A stretch of DNA of 64,000 bases from Pedobacter ginsengisoli (lineage in GTDB: Bacteria; Bacteroidota; Bacteroidia; Sphingobacteriales; Sphingobacteriaceae): the NCBI RefSeq assembly GCF_002736205.1, contig NZ_CP024091.1, positions 4,585,555 through 4,649,554 on the forward strand, read 5' to 3'. The notes beneath the pieces are model-generated. The model ran no database searches, was not told the DNA's origin, and saw nothing but the letters and a program-made list of their open reading frames with translations. This document shows positions 34,284 through 41,443 of this stretch, one piece after another. Position 1 is the first letter of the stretch, and the number at the start of each line of letters is the position of its first letter. Made by a program: the position numbers and the translations under genes.

Positions 34284-35579
34284 TTAAGTATTCTGCTCGT
34301 TTATTTCATTTAGGGTTAGCTTGGTCAAATTTTTGGTTTTAAGGTAGGTAATACCCGCCACAATAATGGTCATGCTACCTCCAAATACTACTGCAGGTAC
34401 TGTTCTCATCAGCTTTGCGGTTAAACCTGATTCAAACGCGCCAATTTCGTTTGAGGAGCCAATAAACATACTGTTTACAGCTGATACACGCCCTCTCATC
34501 TCATCTGGCGTTAACAGTTGCATAATTGTGGATCTGATGATTACACTTACACTATCAAAGGCTCCTTCTGCAAATAGAAGCACAAGTGTTAAATAGAAGT
34601 TTTTGGACAAACCATAACAGATGATGCTTGTTCCAAATCCTGTTACAGCTATTAACAGGTTTCTCCATGGCTTGTTCATTGGAGAGAAGCGTGTCATAAC
34701 CAGCATACTTAGTACCGCTCCAAGAGAAGCGGCAGCACGCATAAACCCCAAGCCTTCTGAGCCTACTTTGAGGATGTCGTTAGCAAACACAGGTAATAGT
34801 GCAACTGCTCCACCAAAAAATACAGAAAACAGATCGAGGCTCATTGCACCAAGCATCATTTTATTTTTGAATACAAAGTGTACGCCCTCGGTAAGGCTTT
34901 TTACTATACTTTCTTTTGGTATATAGGTGGGTGGATGAGGCTTTAAAAAGAAGATGCAGATAAGTGAAATGGATATAAATGTGAGTATTACACAATAAGT
35001 TACTGTAATCCCATAGAACCCATAAATTAGCCCGCCAAATGCCGGGCCCAATATTGAAGCCAGTTGCCAGCTTGAGCTGTTCCAGGTGCTTGAGTTAGGG
35101 TATAGTTTTTTAGGGACAATTTGCGCCATTATAGAGAATGAAGCCGGACTAAAAAAGCCCCTTGCTATACCTATTCCGAAAACCATAAGGTACATAATTG
35201 GTACAATATAACTTGTGGGGATATATGTGTGCATTTGCTTGGTTGTAGAAACAAGCATTATCAGCGAGCAAAGAAATACTCCAAAAAATATTTTGAGGAG
35301 GAGCCCTCGTTTTTCTGATTTATCGGCAACATAGCCTCCATATAATGAAATGCTGATAGCAGGAATGGCTTCGCAAAGGCCAATTAATCCTAAGGCAAGC
35401 GGATTCTTGGTTAGATGGTAAATGTGAAAGCCAATAATAACTGCCTGCATTTGGTATGCAAACGTAAAAAAGAAACGCATGCCAAGGTAAGATCTGAAGT
35501 CTCTGTATCGCAGGGCGGCGTAGGGATCAGGTTTTTCTATGATTTCGGTATTGTCCAAAAGAAAAAATATTTTGAACAA
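34284..35579 (-). CDS. MFS transporter (EntS-like), last gene of the TPP-riboswitch operon
   Basis: 431 residues with about 12 membrane helices and the MFS_3/EntS-type pattern (ALRYRDFRSYLGMRFF near the start, GYVADKSEKR between helices 2 and 3). The open frame starts at TTG (35577-35579); another TTG at 35556-35558 giving MDNTEIIEKPDPY is just as likely. It starts 14 bases after the ThiE-like gene and so would be downstream of the thiamine riboswitch. Exporters of this family carry siderophores or drugs, but in this operon a thiamine-related compound is possible. Confidence 0.82.
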   Translation of the reverse strand: MFKIFFLLDNTEIIEKPDPYAALRYRDFRSYLGMRFFFTFAYQMQAVIIGFHIYHLTKNPLALGLIGLCEAIPAISISLYGGYVADKSEKRGLLLKIFFGVFLCSLIMLVSTTKQMHTYIPTSYIVPIMYLMVFGIGIARGFFSPASFSIMAQIVPKKLYPNSSTWNSSSWQLASILGPAFGGLIYGFYGITVTYCVILTFISISLICIFFLKPHPPTYIPKESIVKSLTEGVHFVFKNKMMLGAMSLDLFSVFFGGAVALLPVFANDILKVGSEGLGFMRAAASLGAVLSMLVMTRFSPMNKPWRNLLIAVTGFGTSIICYGLSKNFYLTLVLLFAEGAFDSVSVIIRSTIMQLLTPDEMRGRVSAVNSMFIGSSNEIGAFESGLTAKLMRTVPAVVFGGSMTIIVAGITYLKTKNLTKLTLNEINEQNT

Positions 35580-35593
35580 ATGTAGTTGATAGA

Positions 35594-36226
35594 TTACATA
35601 ATCTTATCATAAAATGTAAGATATGCCTCTCTCATATCTTCAGCCTGATTTATTGCTGCTGAGGCTGCTATCCCAAATATACCCGTTTCTATAAGTGCAT
35701 CAATATCGTTACTGGTAACCCCGCCAACGGCTAAAACAGGTAAAGTAATATCTTTTTCACTTAGGATTGCTACAGCTTTTTTGTATCCCTCCAATCCAAT
35801 ATGGGGTGCATTATTAGGCTTGGTGGTGGTTTCCCTGAAAGGACCAAATCCGGCGTAGTCTGCTCTTTCAGCAGCAAGTCTGATTAAACCTTCAATGGTG
35901 TTAGAAGAACCACCAAGGGTTACGGCCTCGCCTAGTTGTTCTCTAAGTTTTGTGAAATCGGCATCCATATCTTCAATATGAAACCCTTGTATGTCGGCTT
36001 TGCCGTTAAGGTGAATGTGATCTGTAACGATTAAGGTGGCTCCCCAATCGTCACAGATTTCAGCAATCACATTGATATCTTCTAAAAGCTCATCGTCATT
36101 TTTAGTTAAACAACGGTATTGAATCCACTTTGCTCCGGCTTCGCAAGCAATTTCTACCTGCTCAATATGTGTTAATTGTTCAATATCGTGTGTAATAAAA
36201 TGTAGTTTTTCGATGAACTTTTTCAT
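35594..36226 (-). CDS. ThiE/TenI-family protein with altered phosphate-binding motif
   Basis: 210 residues in the thiamine-phosphate synthase fold. GFGPF (126-130) with TTTK (133-136), GGSSN near 105 and AVGGV (166-170) fit ThiE/TenI. The pyrophosphate-binding motif QLREK of ThiE is QYRCL here (Gln36, Arg38, Leu40), losing the lysine. ThiE joins HMP-PP and HET-P; TenI is a thiazole tautomerase with the same fold. It begins 4 bases after the receptor stop, downstream of the TPP riboswitch. Family and pathway are well supported, enzymatic activity is not. Confidence 0.8.
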   Translation of the reverse strand: MKKFIEKLHFITHDIEQLTHIEQVEIACEAGAKWIQYRCLTKNDDELLEDINVIAEICDDWGATLIVTDHIHLNGKADIQGFHIEDMDADFTKLREQLGEAVTLGGSSNTIEGLIRLAAERADYAGFGPFRETTTKPNNAPHIGLEGYKKAVAILSEKDITLPVLAVGGVTSNDIDALIETGIFGIAASAAINQAEDMREAYLTFYDKIM

Positions 36227-36230
36227 AGGG

Positions 36231-38705
36231 TTAAAATTTCAAATTTAACGAAAGTAAGAAATTAGTTCCGGCTTGAGGGAAGTAAAAGTTCTCTGTTGTG
36301 GTTCCCCATGGATAAATAGAGCTATAGGTGTAACCATTGCTTTCGTATTTTTTGTTTAGAATATTATTGGCAAGCAGGCCGATGTTTATATTTTTAATTC
36401 CTTTTAGGCTGAAATCGTAGCCAAGTCTGGCATTGTTTACCCAATAAGCATCCAGTTTACGGCTTTCGTTCTGCGTGTTGTCCATGTATTGCTTGCTTAC
36501 ATATTTGCTCTGTAGGGCTATTGCAAAACCAGCTATTGGTTTATAAACCAGTTCACCGAAGATCACCGAGTTTGGCGAGAAGGAAATGTCTGGGTTAGCA
36601 TAGTTTGTAGCCTGAACATTAATTAGATTAAAATCGCTGTCGTATTCAGATACATAGTCTATGTAATTCTTGATTTTATTTCTGCTGAAGGCAGCATTGG
36701 CATTAATGGCAAATTGAGAACTGATAATGTATGAAGCATCCAGCTCCAGGCCAATCCTGTAACTCTTGTCTACATTTTGACGGTAAGCATCCGAGTATTC
36801 GTTTATTTCGCCTGTAAAGATTAGCTGATCTTTGTAAAACATGCCGTATGCATTTACACCAACATTAAAATCGGTGTTTTTAAAACGGTAACCTGCTTCT
36901 ATATTGTTTAAACGTTCTGGCTTGGGAACAGCTAATCCTTCTTTTAGGTTTGTGAAATCATCACGGTTCGGTTCCTTATTTGCAACACTAAATGACGTAT
37001 AAAAATTACTTAAATCATTTAAGAAATAGGTAGCCCCAACTTTAGGGTTAAAGAAATTGTAGTTGTTATGGAAATCTAAACCCTTACGATTTTTGTCGGT
37101 GCCTGTAATATCGTATTTTACATTTCTGTATTGCATATCAGCAAATAAACTTAACTGGCTTACCGGATTATAATTTACTTTGAAATAGCTGTTTAAATCG
37201 TCTTTATCACCTTTGCCATCGTAGTAATGGTAATCGTTGGTTGATGTGGATGCATATTGAGCCCATATGATTTCTCCGAAATGTTTACCTCTGTATTGAT
37301 TATAAGCGCCACCAAGCGTGAAATTTAAATTAGACTCAGGTTGATAATTAAAGGCATAGGTTAGACCATAAAAGTTATTGTCTAGCCAGCGGCGACGAAC
37401 AAGGTCAGTTTTTTCAATAGTTGTACCACCAACTACAACCGCTGGGAGTCCATATTTTTTAAGTTTTTGATCGTTTTTATATTCTTCAAAATATCCCTGA
37501 CCTTGCGTTAGGTGCAATGCCCCGTTAAACGAGAACTGCTCGTTAAACTGCTTGGCATACAAAGCCTGATAATGATTTTGCTTGTAATTGTCGTTCTGGT
37601 CTTTGTAAAGGAACTGGTTGTATTTTCTATTGTCTGAATTGAAAAGGTTTAAAGAATCTGCTTTGGTATTGTACAGGTAGCCGAGATTGTTGGTGTAGTG
37701 CTCCTTTAATGCTTCAATGTCTCCTTTTAGTCTTGCTTCTGGAACACCATTCCAGGCCTGGTAAGTTTCTTCCGTTCCTGAAAATATATTTACACGTAGT
37801 ATATCGGTTTTTCCGTGGTAGGCACCTGACAGAAAGTATGATTTAAGATTAGACGCTGCACGGTCAATAAACCCATCCGATTTAATTCTTGACAAACGCC
37901 CGTCAAAGCTCCATTTGCCGTCTATAAGGCCAGTGCCTACTTTAATAGTGTTTTTAAGGGTGTTATAGCTTCCGTAGGTGTTGTTTATTTCTGCATAAGG
38001 GTTTTCTGAGCTTGATAAGGTTTGTATGTTTAAACTTCCGCCGAATGCGCCAGCGCCATTTGTTGAAGTACCCACACCACGCTGGATTTGTACATTATCA
38101 ACAGACGAAGCAAAATCGGGCATGTTAACCCAGAATGTGCCCTGGCTTTCGCTATCGTTGTAAGGGATTCCATTAATGGTAATGTTTATCCTGCTGGCAT
38201 CACTGCCTCTTATTCTGATGCCTGTGTAACCTACCCCTGCGCCAGCGTCTGAAGTAACTACCACACCAGGCGTGTTGTTTAGAATGAAAGGAAGATCCTG
38301 ACCAAAGTTGTTTTGCTCAATATCTGCTTTGCTGATATTTTTGTAAGTGGTTGCAGATTTTTCATTTGCCCGCGTGGCATTTACAATAACTTCGTCGGCA
38401 AGTAAAGCAGATTGAGTTAATACAAAGTTGATTGTTTGATCAGAGTTAACAGTAATATTCCTTTCGATGGTCTGAAAGCCCAGGTAGCTTACTAATAATG
38501 TGTAATTTCCTTCTTTTAAGTTAGTTAATTCGTATTTTCCTTGCTTGTCGGCAGTTGTTCCGGCAGGTTTACTTTTTAGCTTAATGGTAGCACCGGGTAA
38601 TGTGGCATTTGATTTTTCGGATACTGTACCCGAAATGGTGAATTGAGCCTGTACCAGAATCGGCAATAGCAACACAGCAAGTGCCGTGATCATTAATTTT
38701 TTCAC
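36231..38705 (-). CDS. TonB-dependent receptor under TPP riboswitch control (probable thiamine uptake)
   Basis: 824 residues from a GTG at 38703-38705. The open frame reaches a GTG at 38747, but that lies within the hairpin after the riboswitch, and only the inner start gives a proper signal peptide (KKLMITALAVLLLPILVQAQ). Then come a CarboxypepD_reg repeat (about 22-105), a plug (SAGVGYTGIRIRGSDASRI and GRVGTSTNGAGAFGG-like motifs) and a barrel ending in the aromatic FLLSLNLKF. The riboswitch makes thiamine or a precursor the expected ligand. It is followed at 4 bases by the ThiE-like gene. Confidence 0.85.
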   Translation of the reverse strand: MKKLMITALAVLLLPILVQAQFTISGTVSEKSNATLPGATIKLKSKPAGTTADKQGKYELTNLKEGNYTLLVSYLGFQTIERNITVNSDQTINFVLTQSALLADEVIVNATRANEKSATTYKNISKADIEQNNFGQDLPFILNNTPGVVVTSDAGAGVGYTGIRIRGSDASRINITINGIPYNDSESQGTFWVNMPDFASSVDNVQIQRGVGTSTNGAGAFGGSLNIQTLSSSENPYAEINNTYGSYNTLKNTIKVGTGLIDGKWSFDGRLSRIKSDGFIDRAASNLKSYFLSGAYHGKTDILRVNIFSGTEETYQAWNGVPEARLKGDIEALKEHYTNNLGYLYNTKADSLNLFNSDNRKYNQFLYKDQNDNYKQNHYQALYAKQFNEQFSFNGALHLTQGQGYFEEYKNDQKLKKYGLPAVVVGGTTIEKTDLVRRRWLDNNFYGLTYAFNYQPESNLNFTLGGAYNQYRGKHFGEIIWAQYASTSTNDYHYYDGKGDKDDLNSYFKVNYNPVSQLSLFADMQYRNVKYDITGTDKNRKGLDFHNNYNFFNPKVGATYFLNDLSNFYTSFSVANKEPNRDDFTNLKEGLAVPKPERLNNIEAGYRFKNTDFNVGVNAYGMFYKDQLIFTGEINEYSDAYRQNVDKSYRIGLELDASYIISSQFAINANAAFSRNKIKNYIDYVSEYDSDFNLINVQATNYANPDISFSPNSVIFGELVYKPIAGFAIALQSKYVSKQYMDNTQNESRKLDAYWVNNARLGYDFSLKGIKNINIGLLANNILNKKYESNGYTYSSIYPWGTTTENFYFPQAGTNFLLSLNLKF

Positions 38706-38720
38706 TTTATTGTTTCTTTT

Positions 38721-38765
38721 AGTTAAACCGCTGTAAGTAAGGGGCACTTACAGCCCAGTTAAACT
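38721..38765 (-). promoter_or_regulatory. hairpin between TPP aptamer and receptor start (expression platform)
   Basis: A perfect 8-pair stem, CTGTAAGT (38731-38738) with ACTTACAG (38746-38753), is extended by an outer 7-of-8 stem (38721-38728 with 38758-38765). No T-run follows on the minus strand and the receptor GTG is 15 bases beyond, so translational control is more likely than termination. Confidence 0.6.
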
Positions 38766-38774
38766 CCATAACTC

Positions 38775-38885
38775 CAATCCCTCCGCCGGCATTATCCGGA
38801 TCAGGTGCATATATCTGTAAACAGATATAATGGGTATGCTCTCAGCCTGCTTTTGTGTTTTTTACAAAACAAGGCACCCCTTTTT
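38775..38885 (-). promoter_or_regulatory. TPP (THI-element) riboswitch
   Basis: On the minus strand the THI core is complete: GGGGTGCC, GCTGAGAG, TACCC, ACCTGATCCGGATAATGCCG and GCGGAGGGA in order. Between ACCC and the CCTGATC segment, where about six bases are normal, there are about 20 extra bases forming a hairpin (ATATCTG/CAGATAT). It precedes the TonB receptor, ThiE-like and MFS genes. TPP binding is expected to lower expression of all three. Confidence 0.95.
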
Positions 38886-38892
38886 GATAGCG

Positions 38893-38900
38893 CAAAGGTA
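38893..38900 (-). promoter_or_regulatory. -7 element (TACCTTTG) for the riboswitch transcript
   Basis: Exact TAnnTTTG on the minus strand 7 bases before the aptamer, so transcription would start at the riboswitch itself, independently of the upstream kinase gene. Confidence 0.55.
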
Positions 38901-38916
38901 TAGATTTAATTTGTTT

Positions 38917-39444
38917 TTATACCAGAAACGATTGAACAGCTGTAATTGCATTGCTAATTCTTTCTTCTCCCTGACCGCCAACTTTAACATATAATGCGTT
39001 TAAGGCCTTAAGCTCCTGATGCCATACCTGCATAAAATGCTCCCTTTTATGAGGGAAGTCGCGTAACGGATCTTCCTGCCAGGGCAGATCGATATCCATA
39101 AGCAGGTATAGATCATAATTGTATTTAGGGAGTGCATCCAGAACAATCTGAGGGGTTTCTCCAAAAACCTCATCGCTCCATATTTTTACAGTAATGAAGG
39201 TTGTATCACAGAAGATCAGGTCCTTTTCAGCTATCGCAAGTATGGAATCCTCGAGGGCTAATTGACCATGGAACATGTTTACCTCGTCTTGTAAATTGCA
39301 AGATTCAGTTAGGGCAGCACAATAATAACGGGCATATTCTGGTACCCATAAAGTGTTGAAATGCTTTGCCAGCTGTTGGGTAATGGTTGATTTTCCGGTA
39401 CTCTCTGGCCCAACTATAGCTATCTTTTTAATGGGTTTGCTCAC
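38917..39444 (-). CDS. NadR-like P-loop kinase (ATPase), salvage kinase candidate
   Basis: 175 residues. P-loop GPESTGKST near 12-20, VPEYARYY, and LMDIDLPWQEDPLRDFPHKRE are the marks of the ribosylnicotinamide-kinase domain of NadR (AAA_28). No adenylyltransferase domain is attached. GTG start at 39442-39444, overlapping the PnuC-family gene by 17 bases, so the two are translationally linked. Either nicotinamide riboside kinase or a thiamine kinase role is possible; the TPP unit just downstream favours a link to thiamine. Confidence 0.82.
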   Translation of the reverse strand: MSKPIKKIAIVGPESTGKSTITQQLAKHFNTLWVPEYARYYCAALTESCNLQDEVNMFHGQLALEDSILAIAEKDLIFCDTTFITVKIWSDEVFGETPQIVLDALPKYNYDLYLLMDIDLPWQEDPLRDFPHKREHFMQVWHQELKALNALYVKVGGQGEERISNAITAVQSFLV

Positions 39445-40042
39445 GGTAAGTTCTCCTCCAATCTAAGTAGCCTACAGCGGCAATGTAAACATATAAAGCA
39501 TACATAATTGCTGTAGCGTACAGATCTTTAGAAATGTACATGCCAACGTATATAATATCAACAAAAATCCAGATCAGCCAATTCTGCAATACCTTCCGTG
39601 CAAGAAATACCTGGGCTATTAAACTACATGCGGTACAAAAGCTATCTAAAAAAGGGAAGGAGGCATCAGTGTTCTTTTTTAGCACAAAGCCTAGTATTAA
39701 TGTGAAAACAATTACTCCTAAAATAGAGAGCATAATTTCTTTTTTGGTAATAATAGTTATTGGTCTTGATGCTTCGGGGTTATTTCTATTTTTACTCCAG
39801 AAATACCAGCCATAAACATTCATGGCAAAAAAGTAAAACTGTAAGCCCATATCGGCATAAAGCTTGGATTCGAAGAAGATGAAAATGTAGATTACAACGC
39901 TAATTATTGCGATGGGCCAGTTATAGATATTATTTTTGGCGGCAAGCCATACGCATAATATACCCGTAAAAACACCTAGCCATTCCAGGAGACCTGTTTG
40001 TAAAAACAACTGTGTAAAACTATCCTTTAAAACATCAACCAT
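39428..40042 (-). CDS. PnuC/PnuT-family vitamin transporter
   Basis: 204 residues from the ATG at 40040-40042. The longer open frame would start at 40099, but that region contains the terminator of the upstream gene and a -7 element TACTTTTG (40047-40054) 4 bases before the ATG, so the longer start is wrong. Seven or so helices; NVYGWYFW and the W-rich NNIYNWPI motif are typical of PnuC-type facilitators for nicotinamide riboside or, as PnuT, thiamine. It overlaps the kinase gene, which would trap the imported vitamin by phosphorylation. Substrate is not certain. Confidence 0.85.
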   Translation of the reverse strand: MVDVLKDSFTQLFLQTGLLEWLGVFTGILCVWLAAKNNIYNWPIAIISVVIYIFIFFESKLYADMGLQFYFFAMNVYGWYFWSKNRNNPEASRPITIITKKEIMLSILGVIVFTLILGFVLKKNTDASFPFLDSFCTACSLIAQVFLARKVLQNWLIWIFVDIIYVGMYISKDLYATAIMYALYVYIAAVGYLDWRRTYREQTH

Positions 40043-40046
40043 TTGC

Positions 40047-40054
40047 CAAAAGTA
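40047..40054 (-). promoter_or_regulatory. -7 element (TACTTTTG), 4 bases before the PnuC-type ATG
   Basis: Exact TAnnTTTG on the minus strand. It lies between the terminator at 40061-40089 and the ATG at 40042 and predicts a leaderless transcript. Confidence 0.6.
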
Positions 40055-40060
40055 AAAAAA

Positions 40061-40089
40061 ATCCGACAGGAAGAAACTCCCTGTCGGAT
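40061..40089 (-). terminator. terminator after the lipoprotein gene at 40116
   Basis: ATCCGACAGG (40061-40070) pairs with CCTGTCGGAT (40080-40089), then a run of T on the minus strand. It rules out the longer start of the downstream PnuC-type gene. Confidence 0.9.
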
Positions 40090-40115
40090 AGTAAACCAAA
40101 CAAACTAATTATCTT

Positions 40116-40637
40116 TTATTGTGTTTTAGGCGATGATGTAAAGCCTATAGATGTTCTTATACTCACATCAGCACTAGTAGTATTTCTTAAAACATATTCA
40201 ACCCTTACACGTAGACTGGTCCCTTTTATATAGTCGTCCAGGAATTTTGAATTGTCTATATCTAATGCAAGTTCAGAGCCAATGTTCTCTTGTATATCGC
40301 TTCTTGACGCAACCATGACTTCATCACCGTTTCCGTTTGCAACAAAAAGTTTTACCGACTTAAACATTCCCATGCTTTTGTTGGATGGGTTGCTGGCAAT
40401 CATTTTTGCTGAAGCAATTCTAACTTCCTTAATATAATTGGTTCCATTTTGATTTCCGAAAACATCATCGAAACTGGTTGCCGCAGATTTTGCAGATATG
40501 GGAGTATTACTTTTACTTGAGGCAGGAATAACTATTGATGCAGTGTAAGGAAATGTAGATTTAATAATTGACTGTACTGTTCCGCAACCGACCATAATTA
40601 CAGCGATTGTGAATAAAAATGGCAATATCTTTTTCAT
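40116..40637 (-). CDS. small lipoprotein, unknown function
   Basis: 173 residues. Lipoprotein signal with the lipobox VGC near residue 18. The body is Ser/Thr/Asn-rich and predicted beta; I recognise no domain. It has its own terminator downstream (40061-40089) and no close upstream neighbour on the same strand, so it is a single-gene unit. The 270-base stretch upstream (40638-40907) has no obvious gene or strong promoter. Confidence 0.65.
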   Translation of the reverse strand: MKKILPFLFTIAVIMVGCGTVQSIIKSTFPYTASIVIPASSKSNTPISAKSAATSFDDVFGNQNGTNYIKEVRIASAKMIASNPSNKSMGMFKSVKLFVANGNGDEVMVASRSDIQENIGSELALDIDNSKFLDDYIKGTSLRVRVEYVLRNTTSADVSIRTSIGFTSSPKTQ

Positions 40638-40907
40638 GTTTGAGAATATGCAAATGTTATTCCATCACGTTAAAAGAAGGATTTATTGCTGTTTTGTAGT
40701 TAATTATATACAGGTTTTTCAGACGAAGTGAAGGCTTGTGTAGTTGTTTTTGAACTTTATAAAAACAATTAGGTTAATCTGTTTGTAATTACATAGCGCT
40801 TAAATAAATAATCTGATATGGAATAATGATACTAACTAAATGATGGTTAAATAATACTGAGTAACTAGAGGTTTAATAGCCATGTTATTCAGCAAAATCA
40901 AATTCCT

Positions 40908-41225
40908 ATGAAAAAGTTAAGTGTGAATTTTTTGGTAATTGCAGCGTTTTCGTTGTTATTATTGGCTTTCGTTACCATAAAAGATGGCGGAATTAAAGGT
41001 AAAGTTTCTCCTGCAGATAGTGCATTGCAGGTTGTTGCAGTTTCAGGTACGGATACCATAAAAGGAGATCTGAGTAGTGGCATTTTTACCATAAATAATG
41101 TAAAACCGGGAACCTATACCGTATGGGTAAAAGCTAAAGCGCCGTATAAAGATACATCGGTAGAGAACGTAGCTGTGGTTGACAGTACGGTAACCGATGT
41201 TGGGGAAATAAAACTCCAACAATAA
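40908..41225 (+). CDS. small exported carboxypeptidase-regulatory-like protein
   Basis: 105 residues: an N-terminal hydrophobic signal or anchor (about 8-23) and then one small beta-sandwich with GGIKGKVSPADSAL and VKPGTYTVWVKA, as in CarboxypepD_reg domains. It is probably exported to periplasm or surface. Neighbours give no functional clue. A weak hairpin with a T-run follows at 41244-41270. Confidence 0.7.
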   Translation: MKKLSVNFLVIAAFSLLLLAFVTIKDGGIKGKVSPADSALQVVAVSGTDTIKGDLSSGIFTINNVKPGTYTVWVKAKAPYKDTSVENVAVVDSTVTDVGEIKLQQ

Positions 41226-41243
41226 TTCTTTAGATTCAACATT

Positions 41244-41270
41244 GAAAAGGGGGCTATTGAGCCTCTTTTT
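41244..41270 (+). terminator. probable terminator after the small exported protein
   Basis: AAAAGGGGGCT pairs imperfectly with AGCCTCTTTTT around a short loop; ends in a T-run on the plus strand. Confidence 0.55.
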
Positions 41271-41321
41271 CTGTTTCTTAGGGTTTTTGAAAAAATACCT
41301 GATTTTTAACGTTCAAAAGCG

Positions 41322-41350
41322 TAACTTTGCATCCCGACAGAAGAGTCGGG
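41322..41350 (+). promoter_or_regulatory. carB promoter -7 element and leader hairpin
   Basis: TAACTTTG at 41322-41329 matches the -7 consensus. It is followed at once by the stem CCCGAC (41333-41338) with GTCGGG (41345-41350). About 95 bases separate the hairpin from the ATG at 41444. I see no known riboswitch pattern in the leader. Confidence 0.5.
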
Positions 41351-41443
41351 GATCTTTAATGATATCAAAGAAATCTCTAAGACGATTCCAGTCTACAATA
41401 ATTGCATTTTTTACCCTTATAACTTTAGACTTTTTAAAGCCTT

